From Unio delphinus (lineage: Eukaryota; Mollusca; Bivalvia; Unionida; Unionidae), in assembly GCA_029339505.1 (NCBI GenBank), contig JAQISU010000166.1, positions 4,223,501-4,287,500 of the forward strand: 64,000 nt of DNA. Direction: 5' to 3'. The first letter of the stretch is position 1. Each line of letters opens with the position of its first letter. This document shows positions 48,437-64,000 of the stretch, one piece after another. The position numbers were made by a program, and so were the translations under genes. Below the pieces are notes generated by a model. The model did not search any database. It was not told the DNA's origin and saw only the letters and a list, made by a program, of their open reading frames with translations.

Positions 48437-48460
48437 GTTACATAGTTACATTGTTGCATT
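48331..48460. repeat. 130-bp palindrome centred on a (TA)n tract
   Basis: The 27 bases beginning AATGCAACAATGTAACTATG at 48331 are repeated as an exact reverse complement ending at 48460. The TA tract between them is itself self-complementary, so the whole segment can fold as one hairpin or extrude as a cruciform. Confidence 0.95.
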
Positions 48461-49080
48461 TCTAGTAATTTATCCATGAGCTTTTAATTTTTTTTTAAAT
48501 GTATTAAATGTTTAACTTAAACTTAAATAAATTCCAAACGAATTAAAATGCATTAAAAGGAGTGAGAAATAAAATGGATTTATTTTGTATTGATTAAAAA
48601 CATATTTCTTACTAATTTCAGGATTGACACAGCCCCCTAAAAAAATCGGTTTAAGACGAAACCGACGAGGTATCCAGACATTTTTAAGAATTTTACACCG
48701 TCGGTCGTTATTTTCTATTTTAAAACTGTTTGTAAAACAGCGTTCAAATTAAAATGAATTCGACATACTGGTGAATAGACGTTTATGACACTTATCACCT
48801 GACCCACATGCACCAGGACCATTACATCATCGCCATTCACCCACCCACTCAATCCACCCCAAAAAGATTTATGGAACAAAGTAGAAACTAAAAACACCGA
48901 GTGTGTCTTACACGAGAACTCGCTCTCCGGGTCAGCGGAATTTTACTGGCATGGATATGCACAAACGCAATAGATTTCGTATTAGAAGTGGAAGGTATAG
49001 TCATTAACATAGAACTTATCACTGACTGCCACTTACAGCTGGGTACAGCGAACAAGTTTGTACCGCAGTATAGCGTGATA
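48461..49080. other. AT-rich sequence, no gene supported
   Basis: Nothing recognised. Confidence 0.5.
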
Positions 49081-49160
49081 TTTTCGAATGTACTGTGATA
49101 CGTACACGGTATACCTTGATACGTGGATGGTATACCACGATACGTACACAGTATGCCGTA
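49081..49160. repeat. About 24-bp repeat, three copies
   Basis: Three units with GATACGT(A/G) and GGTATACC-like parts. Confidence 0.8.
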
Positions 49161-49344
49161 ATTATATTTGGTAAGTCAATGTTCTGTGGTAGGTGCCTGA
49201 AACAGTTTTTGGTTTAATTTCCGTCAGTCGAGAATTGGAAAAAAATATTGCTATTATTAGGGGAAAATAATACTTATCTTGAGAGAAAAGAACAGAGAAT
49301 ATTACATGCGAAATGAAAATAGCAGCCCCCTTCCCCAATGAATT

Positions 49345-49485
49345 AGATGCAGGCCCGGCCTTATGATAAGGCGAACGAGGCAACCACCTTGGACCCCTCG
49401 CTTTCAAGAAATTAACTCCGTAATGCAGTTTGTTTTTTGCTTGTGGCCCTGCTCATCGCTTGCCGCCTTGGGCGTATGCAAGGTA
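49345..49485. mobile_element. Possible hAT-like transposon relic
   Basis: A GC-rich island reading GCAGGCCCGGCCTTA, GGCGAACGAGGCAACC, then GCTTGCCGCCTTGGGC resembles the termini of hAT-type DNA transposons as I remember them. No transposase is present and the boundaries are guesses. Confidence 0.25.
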
Positions 49486-50739
49486 TATGCAGTAGATGCG
49501 TTTGGTATGTGTATGTTAATTGTTATATAAGTTGCAATCAAAAATCTGGAACTAAAGTAGGATGATTAAGATTATACTTTAGCTAATATGATGAATGACA
49601 TCATGCTGATATTAAAGGCACTATGGTTAAAAACAAGAAGTGTTGATACCGATGCCTACAATATCTAGTTACACTATTGATATCATAGCCAGTGGACATT
49701 GAGTGGGATGCCAATACTCTGGCAAGATATTTATCAGAGACATCCAGTAAAAATTAAATATACTTACTCAACAAACGAGAAATATTAAGTGAACTTGACG
49801 AAATATGTATAGTTCAGACAAAAGTGCGTTCTAAGACCAAGGATGCCTGGCAGTCATAATGAGAAATACATATGCTTAGTACATTCATAACCAATTACAA
49901 TAAACATAAATGTTTTGTTTCTTTTATATTCGATTTTTTTTCTGCAAGTTGGATTTTAGCCCGAATCTGATTCAAAACAATTCATTTGTCCTCCGCGTTG
50001 GCATACATGAAAGGCGTCATAAAAGTGATTAGAGGGTCGTAAATATAATTATGTTCGTCACCAGTAATTTGAGACAAATCCAACCGTTTTGTATTTTTTA
50101 AAGAAACAAGCAATATAACAGTTTGAAACTATTTAGTCATGAATAATCGTTTTGTAAAAACAACAATAATTTTTGTTAAACTATTTTATCATGAATAACA
50201 TTAAAGACGAAACAAAATTCTTCAGGAATTTCGCTACATGCTTATTTGACAGTTTGTCTATTGTCCTTTTTATATCAAAATATCATAAATGCCCTCTGGC
50301 ATATTATCTGTCAAATCTAAACGTATACAACATAAATCTCACTGACTGATGATGAAAACTCCCACCTAAACATATGAAAAGTACATCGCTTTTTAAAATA
50401 CAAATCTGGTCACTAATTGCAACATCTAAGGTATGATTCAACAGATTGGCTCAATCAGAAAAGGAGAAATTCGAAAAGATCATAATTCTGTACTTCTTCA
50501 GCAGAGGCTACTTTATTTTGTAACCGCATATATCGTTGAATGCATCCTCTCTAACTTATCTCCTCGCTCACCTTTCAAATTAAAATTAAGATATAAAAAC
50601 AACAACTCGTATCAGACTATAAGATTCATAGACAGATTAAATATTCAGGTTGAAATAGTAAACCATTAACTGCAAATACATACCTTAATTACGAAGATAA
50701 CAATAAAATACTAACTGAAAGAAATGTTTTAAAAAAATA
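49486..50739. other. AT-rich sequence, no gene supported
   Basis: Nothing recognised; a 78-codon ORF at 50433-50669 has no domain. Confidence 0.5.
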
Positions 50740-52740
50740 TTGTATTGCAAGTAAATACATCTTGTATAATAAGGGTTACTGGCTCTATTGCAAATAAGTG
50801 TGTGTGAGTGTGAGATTTGGACTCTTAACGTAGTTTTAACAATTTTTCAGTCATATCGCTATTATGTCCAACCCAGTCACATTACCCTAACGTCTTAATG
50901 CTCTTAGTACCATTTTTATATTCTTTTGTATGACTCGGGTGGGTATCGAACCCGCGACCTTCAGCATCTGAGGAGTGCGCTCCAACCTCTAGGCCACAGG
51001 AATGGTCACTATTGCAAGTACCTGCAACTTGTATAATAGCGGTTACAGTAAATATTTCAAGCGTCTGCATCTTGTACATTGCGGTTGCAGTGAGTATTGC
51101 AATTAACTGTATCCTGTACAATATGGGTTACAATGATTATTGCAAGCAACTGCATTTTATACAATAGGGGTTACAGTAAATATTGCAAGTAACTGTATCT
51201 TTAATAACAGGGGTTTCTGTAACTATTACAAGTAACTGCGTCTTGTATAATAAGGGTCACAGTGAGTATTGCAGCTAACTGTAGCTTGTATAATTGGGGT
51301 TACAGTGAGTATTGCATGTAACTGTAGCTTGTATAATTGGGGTTACAGTGAGCATAGTACAAGTAAATGTATCTTGTACAATAAGGGTTACAATGAGTGT
51401 TGCAAGTAACTGCATCTTTAATAATAGGGGTTTCTGTGACTTATAAGTAACTCCGTCTTCTTAATAAGGGTTACAGTGGGCATTGCATGTAACTGTAGCT
51501 TGTATAATAAGGGTTACAGTGAGCATTGCATGTAACTGTAGCTTGCATAATAAGGGTTACAATGAGCATTGCATGTAACTGTAGCTTGTATAATAAGGGT
51601 TACAGTGAGCATTGCATGTAACTGTAGCTTGCATAATAAGGGTTACAATGAGCATTGCATGTAACTGTAGCTTGTATAATAAGGGTTACAGTGAGCATTG
51701 CATGTACCTGTAGCTTGTATAATAAGGGTTACAGTGAGCATTGCATGTAACTGTAGCTTGTATAATAAGGGTTACAGTGGGCATTGCATGTAACTGTAGC
51801 TTGTATAATAAGGGTTACAGTGAGCATTACATGTAACTGTTGCTTGTATAATTGGGGTTACAGTGGGTATTGCATGTAACTGTAGCTTGTATAATAAGGG
51901 TTACAGTGAGCATTGCATGTAACTGTAGCTTGTATAATAAGGGTTACAATGAGCATTGCATGTAACTGTAGCTTGTATAATAAGGGTTACAGTGAGCATT
52001 GCATGTACCTGTAGTGTAGCTTGTATAATAAGGGTTACAGTGAGCATTGCATGTAACTGTAGCTTGTATAATAAGGGTTACAGTGGGCATTGCATGTAAC
52101 TGTAGCTTGTATAATAAGGGTTACAGTGAGCATTACATGTAACTGTTGCTTGTATAATTGGGGTTACAGTGGGTATTGCATGTAACTGTAGCTTGTATAA
52201 TAAGGGTTACAGTGAGCATTGCATGTAACTGTAGCTTGTATAATAAGGGTTACAGTGAGTATTGCATGTAACTGTAGCTTGTATAATAAGGGTTACAGTG
52301 AGCATTGCATGTAACTGTAGCTTGTATAATAAGGGTTACAATGAGCATTGCATGTAACTTTAGCTTGTATAATTGGGGTTACAGTGGGTATTGCATGTAA
52401 CTGTAGCTTGTATAATAAAGGTTACAGTGAGCATTGCATGTAACTGTAGCTTGTATAATAAGGGTTACAGTGAGTATTGCATGTAACTGTAGATTGTATA
52501 ATAAGGGTTACAGTGAGCATTGCATGTAACTGTAGCTTGTATAATAAGGGTTACAATGAGCATTGCATGTAACTGTAGCTTGTATAATAAGGGTTACAGT
52601 GAGTATTGCATGTAACTAGCTTGTATAATAAGGGTTACAATGAGCATTGCATGTAACTGTAGCTTGTATAATAAGGGTTACAGTGAGTATTGCATGTAAC
52701 TAGCTTGTATAATAAGGGTTACAGTGAGCATTGCATGTAG
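50740..52740. repeat. 43-bp satellite array with higher-order structure
   Basis: About 40 units of 43 bp containing TGTATAATAAGGGTTACAGT and GAGCATTGCATGTAACTGTA. Units left of about 51480 are diverged (GCAAGTAACTG variants); those to the right are nearly identical. A block of about seven units (from GTACCTGTAG near 51703 to an ATTGGGGTTACAGTGGG variant near 51860) recurs about 302 bp later, giving a higher-order repeat. A SINE interrupts the left part. Confidence 0.95.
50820..51003 (-). mobile_element. tRNA-derived SINE, family B, inside the 43-bp array
   Basis: On minus it starts with a tRNA-like head (TGGCCTAGAGGTTGGAGCGC) and a clear B box (GGGTTCGATACCCAC). A body follows with AAAATGGTACTAAG and ATGTGACTGGGTTG. 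The satellite continues on both sides, so the SINE inserted into it. Confidence 0.85.
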
Positions 52741-53154
52741 ATCATGGGGACTGCCGTTAGTAGTATGACCAGTGAACACTTATCTTCAAGTATTCTGGTT
52801 ATTCGGAAATATTTATATATAAACACCAGTCTATGACTTTGTCTATGTATTTACCAGTAACTAATTTGTTATATATTTTCTTTATTGAAAATAACAAACA
52901 ATTCAAGGTTTGTATTTTTCTGTAATAATTTGTGCAACTTCAATTTCGACACTTTCTAACAATAACACAAGTTTAGCTTTAGTAACGTTTAAGTAGCTTT
53001 TGACTTATAAACTATATAGGCTGCCTCGATTAAATATTCTACTCAACGAATCTGATTTCTCGATTTAATATTATGGTTAAATATCTGTCCAGGTTGACTA
53101 TGTGAATTTACATTTTCAGAGTCTTTATCAAAGAGACACAATGCATGAGATCAT
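52741..53154. other. AT-rich sequence, no gene supported
   Basis: Nothing recognised. Confidence 0.5.
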
Positions 53155-54500
53155 GTTGTTTTCTTGTTAATTAGACATAATGTTGATATGCATTCACGTT
53201 TTTCACTTGTAAATTTGACACAATGACGATATTCAGTCACATTTGTTTCTTGTAAATTAGAGATAATGTTGATATAAAAGCACGTTTTTTTCTTGTAAAT
53301 TAAACATAATGTTGATAAGCAATCACGCTTTTTTTCTTTGAAAATTATACATAATGTTGAGATGCAAACACGTTTTTACTCTTGTAAATTAGACATAATA
53401 ATGATTTTATCACCGGTTTGTTGGTGTAAATTGTACATAATGCTGATATGCAATCATGCTTTTTTCCTTGTAAATTAGACATAATGTTGATATACAATCA
53501 CGATTTTTCCCCTTGTAAATTATCCATAATGTTGATATGCAAACACGTTTTTACTCTTGTAAATTAGACATAATAATGATTTTATCACCGGATTTCTTGG
53601 TGTAAATTATCCATAATGTTAATATGCAATCACGTTTTTTCCCCTTGTAAATTAGACATAATGTTGATATACAATCACGATATTTCCCCTTGTAAATTAT
53701 CCATAATGTTGATATGCAATCATGTTTTTTTGCCTTGTAAATTAGACATAATGTTGATATGCAATCACGTTTTTTTCCTTGTAAATTAGACATAATGTTG
53801 ATATGCAATCACGTATTTTCCGTGTAAATTAAACATAATGTTGATATACAATCATGTTTGTTTTCAAGTGTAAATTAGACATAATGTTGATATGCAATCA
53901 CGTTTTTTGCCTTGTAAATTAGATATAATGTTGATATGCAATCACGTTTTTTCCATGTAAATTAGACATAATGTTGATATACAATCACGTTTTTTCCTTG
54001 TAAATTAGACATAATGTTGATATGCAATCACGTTTTTTGCCTTGTAAATTAGATATAATGTTGATATGCAATCACGTTATTTCCCTGTAAATTAGACATA
54101 ATGTTGATATACAATCATGTTTGTTTTCAAGTGTAAATTAGACATAATGTTGATATGCAATCACGTTTTTTGCCTTGTAAATTAGATATAATGTTGATAT
54201 GCAATCACGTTTTTTCCTTGTAAATTAGACATAATGTCGATATGCAATCACGTTTTTTCCGTGTAAATTAGACATAATGTTGATATACAATCATGTTTTT
54301 TCCTTGTAAATTAGACATAAAGTTGATATACAATCATGTTTTTCCTTGTAAATTAGACATAATGTTGATATACAATCATGTTTGTTGACCTTGTAAATAA
54401 AACATAATGTTAATATATGCTCATTATGTTATCTAATAAATTAGACACATTGCGGGTATATGATTATGGTCCTTATTCTAAATTAGATATAATGTTGGTA
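53155..54500. repeat. Second 43-bp tandem array (unrelated unit)
   Basis: About 30 units built on TTGTAAATTAGACATAATGT and TGATATGCAATCACG plus a T-run of variable length. Some multi-unit blocks recur (for example those with TTTGTTTTCAAGTGTAAATT near 53860 and 54118). Confidence 0.94.
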
Positions 54501-55090
54501 TATGATCATGGTGTTTCTGGCAAATTGAATGGATAATTGACTCTGCCCAACATAAAATGTATGCAAGATAATGAATACGTTGTTGTGACATCATCAACAA
54601 TAAGAAACAGATATGTGCCATCTGCATGAATTTTGAGGAATCAAGTACATATCCTACAATACTCCATAATATTAGGTTTTCAAAATGGAAAAGAAAAACC
54701 TCATAAGTTAATCTCTGCTCCATGCCTGACAGATAATTTTCAAATAACTTAGTAATGTACATCCAACTAACATTATTTCAAATTTGTAAAGTAATTCTTG
54801 ATGCCTATTTTATCGAACAATCTATTTATTATGTCACAAACGACCAATCCGACTTTTCTTAATATTTCAAATTGAAATCTCCTAATTAAAAGTTGAATTT
54901 AGCAAAATTCCAAATAGGTCAATGTATAAAAGATCATAAGACAATATGGATTCAGCAATCATATTAAAACACTGTAAATACTGATCAAGTTAACTTTGAA
55001 ACAAGATTAGCAAGTGAAATAGATTTACAATGAATGGAGTCATGAGTATTTGATTCCCTTTGAAGAAGTTTTTACGTTGGCAAACTTACA
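54501..55090. other. AT-rich sequence, no gene supported
   Basis: A 94-codon minus frame at 54478-54762 starts in the array and has no recognisable domain. Confidence 0.5.

Positions 55091-55172
<82 letters not shown>
55091..55172. repeat. (ATCT)n microsatellite
   Basis: About 20 tetranucleotides, directly abutting the LTR-like element. Confidence 0.97.
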
Positions 55173-59767
<4,595 letters not shown>

Positions 59768-59895
59768 GCAGCAACAGCAGAAGAAGAAGAAGAAGAAGAA
59801 GAAGAAGAAGAAGAAGAAGAAGAAGAAGAAGAAGAAGAAGAAGAATAAGAAGAAGAAGAAGAAGAAGAAGAAGAAAGAAAGAAAGAAAGAAAGAA

Positions 59896-59935
<40 letters not shown>

Positions 59936-59941
59936 ATGATG
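59768..59941. repeat. Compound (AGA)n(AAAG)n(CTG)n(ATG)n microsatellite
   Basis: AGA repeats to about 59873, AAAG units to 59895, CTG repeats about 59897-59926, then ATG repeats. Confidence 0.97.
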
Positions 59942-59989
59942 CGGCATATGCGGTAATAGTGTTAATAGATGTTTGTTTGTTTGTTTAGG

Positions 59990-60127
59990 ATTTTTAACGT
60001 AGCTTTAACAATTTTCCAGTCATATCGCTACGATGTCAGCAGTGAGGCAGTTTATAGTGATGTCTAGCACTGAGACATCATGCCGCAGACATGTAGCATG
60101 ATGTCTCACCCAGTCACATTATCCTGT
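59990..60127 (-). mobile_element. SINE family B, 3' part with internal extra segment
   Basis: Shares TTAACGTAGCTTTAACAATT, CAGTCATATCGCTA and CCAGTCACATTA with the family B copy at 50820-51003, but has about 70 extra bases in the middle and no tRNA head. Confidence 0.7.
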
Positions 60128-60667
60128 TAATAGAAGCAATAAAAGGTTGTGGTGGTTACTAATTGTGTTGTTTAAACAGCAGCGGTATTGGTTTTACCAA
60201 TATAACTAATTTTAATCAATTTATTATTCAGTTACCATACCAAATATATTTAACTACCATCGTTCTCGTTACAAAGTGGACATCATACTTAAAAAAAGGA
60301 AAAACCTAATCTGAAAAAGGTTGGAAATTGTTATACATAATCAACAGTTATAAGAAGAATGACTTTAAAGTGGGTGGGTTTTCGATTCACGACTATATAT
60401 TCTCTTTGAACTGTGATATATTTCCTCATATTTATTTTGCAGGTTTTCAATTTTATTTAAAAACCGTTTCATAATTTTATCACACGGTCTTAACAACTCC
60501 GCTCAAGAGAATGATTTTGATTTCAGGTACAACGTAATATTTTTAGACGGAACGGTAATATACCAAAGAGAGCATATCTGGTACGAAAACGATATATTTG
60601 CATTTAGTATGACAACGATATTATTTGCATTTGGTACAAAAATATGAGTATATAATTTACGAAGGAT
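60128..60667. other. AT-rich sequence, no gene supported
   Basis: Nothing recognised. Confidence 0.5.
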
Positions 60668-60668
60668 A

Positions 60669-60724
<56 letters not shown>
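60668..60724. repeat. (ATT)n microsatellite
   Basis: About 19 ATT trinucleotides. Confidence 0.97.
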
Positions 60725-60725
<1 letters not shown>

Positions 60726-60982
60726 CATTTTCATGGTATGTACTACCACTCCCTGATTTGACGTATCTATATTTTCTCTCCTTTTCGAAAGCACCATTTC
60801 TTTTAATCACTTGCAGGATTACTAAGGTAATTATTCTGCATGCTATTACAATTTTTTTTATGAGTAAGAACACGTGCGAATAAGACGTACATATTGCAAA
60901 TTGGAAGCTATTTTGTATTGTATATTCTATATATGACTACATTTATCCTTATGCTGATTAAGTTATAGGATCTGTTCATGAT

Positions 60983-61363
60983 ATGCGAGTGACTGCTCAC
61001 ACCTCTCGGCATCTGGCGTTAAACATCTGGAACAAAAGCACAAAGCAGGACAAGGTCAGTTTAGAGAATATCACATGTAATGTAATGATTGTAAAATTCT
61101 CTCTCGTTGAAAAGTTTTATTCATGCGCAATGGGCATTCCCCCATCTTTTCAAATTGCAATAGAATGCCTTGCATATCCATCTAATGTGCCAGATGGCAG
61201 AGCCTTTGGGATGCATAGCCAGTCTGGTATACCTGTAATGGGAAAACAAGAGAAAAACAACACTTGGCTACCTTTTAGATTAAAGCCAAAAATGACACCA
61301 ATAACAGTAGATAAATGTGGAGGAAAGACTTGTATTGTCCCAGATACCTACGCGTGTATTTAA
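60983..61363 (+). CDS. Unrecognised 126-codon ORF
   Basis: The longest non-repetitive ORF outside the Polinton. Its product has two Cys near the C terminus (KCGGKTCIVPD) and mixed composition, with no signal peptide, membrane segment or motif that I know. It has no obvious neighbours. It could be a single exon, a decayed retroelement piece or chance. Confidence 0.15.
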   Translation: MRVTAHTSRHLALNIWNKSTKQDKVSLENITCNVMIVKFSLVEKFYSCAMGIPPSFQIAIECLAYPSNVPDGRAFGMHSQSGIPVMGKQEKNNTWLPFRLKPKMTPITVDKCGGKTCIVPDTYACI

Positions 61364-62119
<756 letters not shown>

Positions 62120-62278
62120 TGGATTTGAAATCGGCAACGTCTTGAGGCAAGCAATGAAATATGCTAGTCGGTGTTGGTAAATGTGGAAGTAGAAAGATAT
62201 CAAATGTAATATACAGATAAAACAAAACTAGTTCCTGTTACTCAACAATCTACACCCGTCCCAGTATACATTCATATT

Positions 62279-62321
62279 GTATGTATGTATGTATGTATGT
62301 ATGTATGTATGTATGTATGTA

Positions 62322-62372
<51 letters not shown>
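62279..62372. repeat. (GTAT)n(GT)n microsatellite
   Basis: GTAT tetranucleotides to about 62326 followed by GT repeats. Confidence 0.97.
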
Positions 62373-62376
<4 letters not shown>

Positions 62377-62456
62377 TGTTCCAGTTCTTTATCTTTACAA
62401 CTTAACTTTGAATTTAATCCATATAGTCCATACTGCGCCGATATACATTCATACAA

Positions 62457-62703
62457 GGGGGCCCAAAGTGCACGAGTGGTCTAAAGCACTCACTGTTACT
62501 ACCATCTCACCTCTGTCTGCGTGGGTTCTAGTCTCAGGCTAGGCTAATGTGGGTATGTGAGAAAGCTTGCCGGTAGCTTCTCGTGGGTCGGTGGTTCTTT
62601 CAGGGGTTTTCCCGTGTTCTTCCTCCACCATTAATACTGGCCGCCATGTATAACCTATCTTGTGCCGAAAAATGGCGTTAAACCCTACAACAACAACAAC
62701 AAC

Positions 62704-62705
<2 letters not shown>
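62457..62705 (+). mobile_element. SINE family A, full length, plus strand
   Basis: Begins GGGGGCCCAAAGTGCACGAG with an A box (GCACGAGTGGTC), a B box (GGGTTCTAGTCTC, one base off consensus), the conserved body, and a GGCGTTAAACCCTA end with a (CAA)n tail that grades into a CA repeat. Confidence 0.88.
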
Positions 62706-62761
<56 letters not shown>

Positions 62762-62832
62762 TACATACATACATACATACATACATACATACATACATAC
62801 ATACATACATACATACATACATACATACATAC
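62706..62832. repeat. (CA)n(TACA)n microsatellite grown from a SINE tail
   Basis: CA repeats follow the SINE's (CAA)n tail directly and are followed by TACA tetranucleotides. Confidence 0.96.
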
Positions 62833-63312
62833 TCACTTTGAAGCATTAAAATTAAACTCATAAAACGCATAACTATCAGTATTCTAATATATGCTTATTT
62901 TGTTGTCACATGATGATACAAAACTCACATGACGATTCAAGGTAGATTGCTAATCCAAAACTTTATCATACACTTTTCTGGAGAAGGCGAGTATTGTACA
63001 ACACTAGCCATCTATGTGACACTGCCCGTATATGCCTATTTGCGTTCATATCGCAGATATCATTTTCGATTCAAGCTTGGAAAAAGGTTAAGTTCACAAC
63101 AGGTTTTCAAATCGAATCCATCCTGATGGGAAGGTGTTGAGGTTGAGGCTAGTCTCAAACCTGCTGGAACTAAATATATTTGATAAAAACATGGAGATAT
63201 GTGTCTGTGCTGAAGTACTCAATCAATGGCTTTATAAGAAAAGAAGACAAACTAAATGATCTTGTCTACCTCTTAAATGGTCGAAAATTAGTGTCAAGTT
63301 AAAACATTATCT
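62833..63312. other. No gene supported
   Basis: Nothing recognised. Confidence 0.5.
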
Positions 63313-63438
63313 CCTTGCCAGTAACTTCTCGTGGGTCGGTGATTCTTTCTAAGGGTTTTCACGGTTTTCTTCTCCACCATAAATACTGGCCGCAATGTAT
63401 AGCCTATCGTGTGCTGAAAATGGTACAACAACAACAAA
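63313..63438 (+). mobile_element. SINE family A, 5'-truncated
   Basis: Matches the family from CTTGCCAGTAACTTCTCGTG to the CAA tail; tRNA head absent. Confidence 0.85.
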
Positions 63439-63849
63439 CTAGATCTATAAGTATGTCAGTCCATTTGTCTTGTCTTTTTTACTGTATACTTAACCTTTAT
63501 CTTTCTAACTTTGTCAAATGAGCTATGTTGAAGGTGAGGTGATTAGCGGTTGTTACAGGTAGCGTGTGCCGGACGGGAACATTGTATATAAAACTAAATT
63601 AGACTGGACACAGCGTATTTTAATACTTCTAATATATATATATTGTCTTAAATCAGCTTTATAGCATCTCTTATTCAGTTCACTACTAAAGAAATTCCAT
63701 ATCATTTTAAACCCAGAGAAATTATAGCAACCCATTAAATCATTGGATTTTAAATCAGTTTAATTGAATTTATTTTATTAAAATCATTCAATTGTGTCCA
63801 GATGTAGGAAATTTAAAGATGCCGTCCTGATATAGAAATATACAACAAT
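63439..63849. other. AT-rich sequence, no gene supported
   Basis: Nothing recognised. Confidence 0.5.
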
Positions 63850-64000
63850 ACAGACTTTGAATAAGTAATAAGAACCACAATATGGATAATTCAGACTTTG
63901 AATATGTAATAAGAGCCACAATATGGATAATTCAGACTATGAATATGTAATAAGAGCCACAATATGGATAATTCAGACTTTGAATAGTAATAAGAGCCAC
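63850..64000. repeat. 41-bp tandem repeat running off the window
   Basis: Three and a half units of 41 bp with CAGACTTTGAATATGTAATA and AGAGCCACAATATGGATAAT; cut by the window edge. Confidence 0.93.

Noticed and set aside
50740..52740. AAGGGTTAC units as interstitial telomere repeats
   Set aside because: The unit is 43 bp and contains no run of TTAGGG; the resemblance is limited to a few bases.

Overview
The window looks like a piece of an animal nuclear genome, probably a marine lophotrochozoan such as a mollusc. This is inferred from very abundant microsatellites and minisatellites, tRNA-derived SINEs with (CAA)n tails, degenerate non-LTR and LTR retroelement pieces, and no recognisable host gene. 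No similarity search was possible, so the taxonomic guess is weak.

The centrepiece is one integrated Polinton/Maverick-type (adintovirus-like) element of 14,599 bp at 12457-27055. It is bounded by 331-bp terminal inverted repeats that differ at only two positions, and it sits inside a (TA)n tract. From left to right it carries a minus-strand block of virion genes at 12804-19569: a structural protein split over two frames, a transmembrane protein, a fibre-like protein, an adenain-like cysteine protease, an Ala-rich membrane-active protein, a double-jelly-roll-type major capsid protein, a pX-like basic protein and a coiled-coil protein. A small unknown ORF and an interrupted HNH endonuclease follow, also on minus. 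On the plus strand comes a large fusion of a divergent family B DNA polymerase with a superfamily 1 helicase. Then there are a broken retroviral-type integrase (minus), a zinc-ribbon/phospholipase A2 protein (minus), and the FtsK/HerA-type packaging ATPase (plus), whose 3' end lies inside the right TIR.

The morphogenesis set (capsid protein, protease, ATPase, fibre, membrane-active protein, PLA2) is intact and would suffice in principle for a particle. The replication module is unusual: polymerase and helicase are one polypeptide, preceded by a repeat-coded N-terminal extension and followed by a zinc/HNH tail in the -1 frame. Both frame junctions coincide with an A AAA AAC heptamer, so recent single-base lesions and programmed frameshifting are competing readings. 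The integrase carries one frameshift and one in-frame stop, so this copy is probably immobile on its own although its ends are young.

Left flank (1-12456): a coding-frame 27-bp minisatellite, three AT-rich tandem arrays (40, 34 and about 45 bp units), a Gypsy-type gag fossil, two SINE copies, and a TG...CA solo-LTR-like element at 11448-12253 between microsatellites. Right flank (27056-64000): a decayed non-LTR retrotransposon (endonuclease and reverse transcriptase, minus) split by a SINE, more SINEs of two families, a second solo-LTR-like copy in opposite orientation at 55173-55949, a 130-bp perfect palindrome, at least ten unrelated minisatellite arrays (about 22-63 bp units), and many (TA)n tracts. 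The rest is AT-rich sequence in which no gene could be supported.
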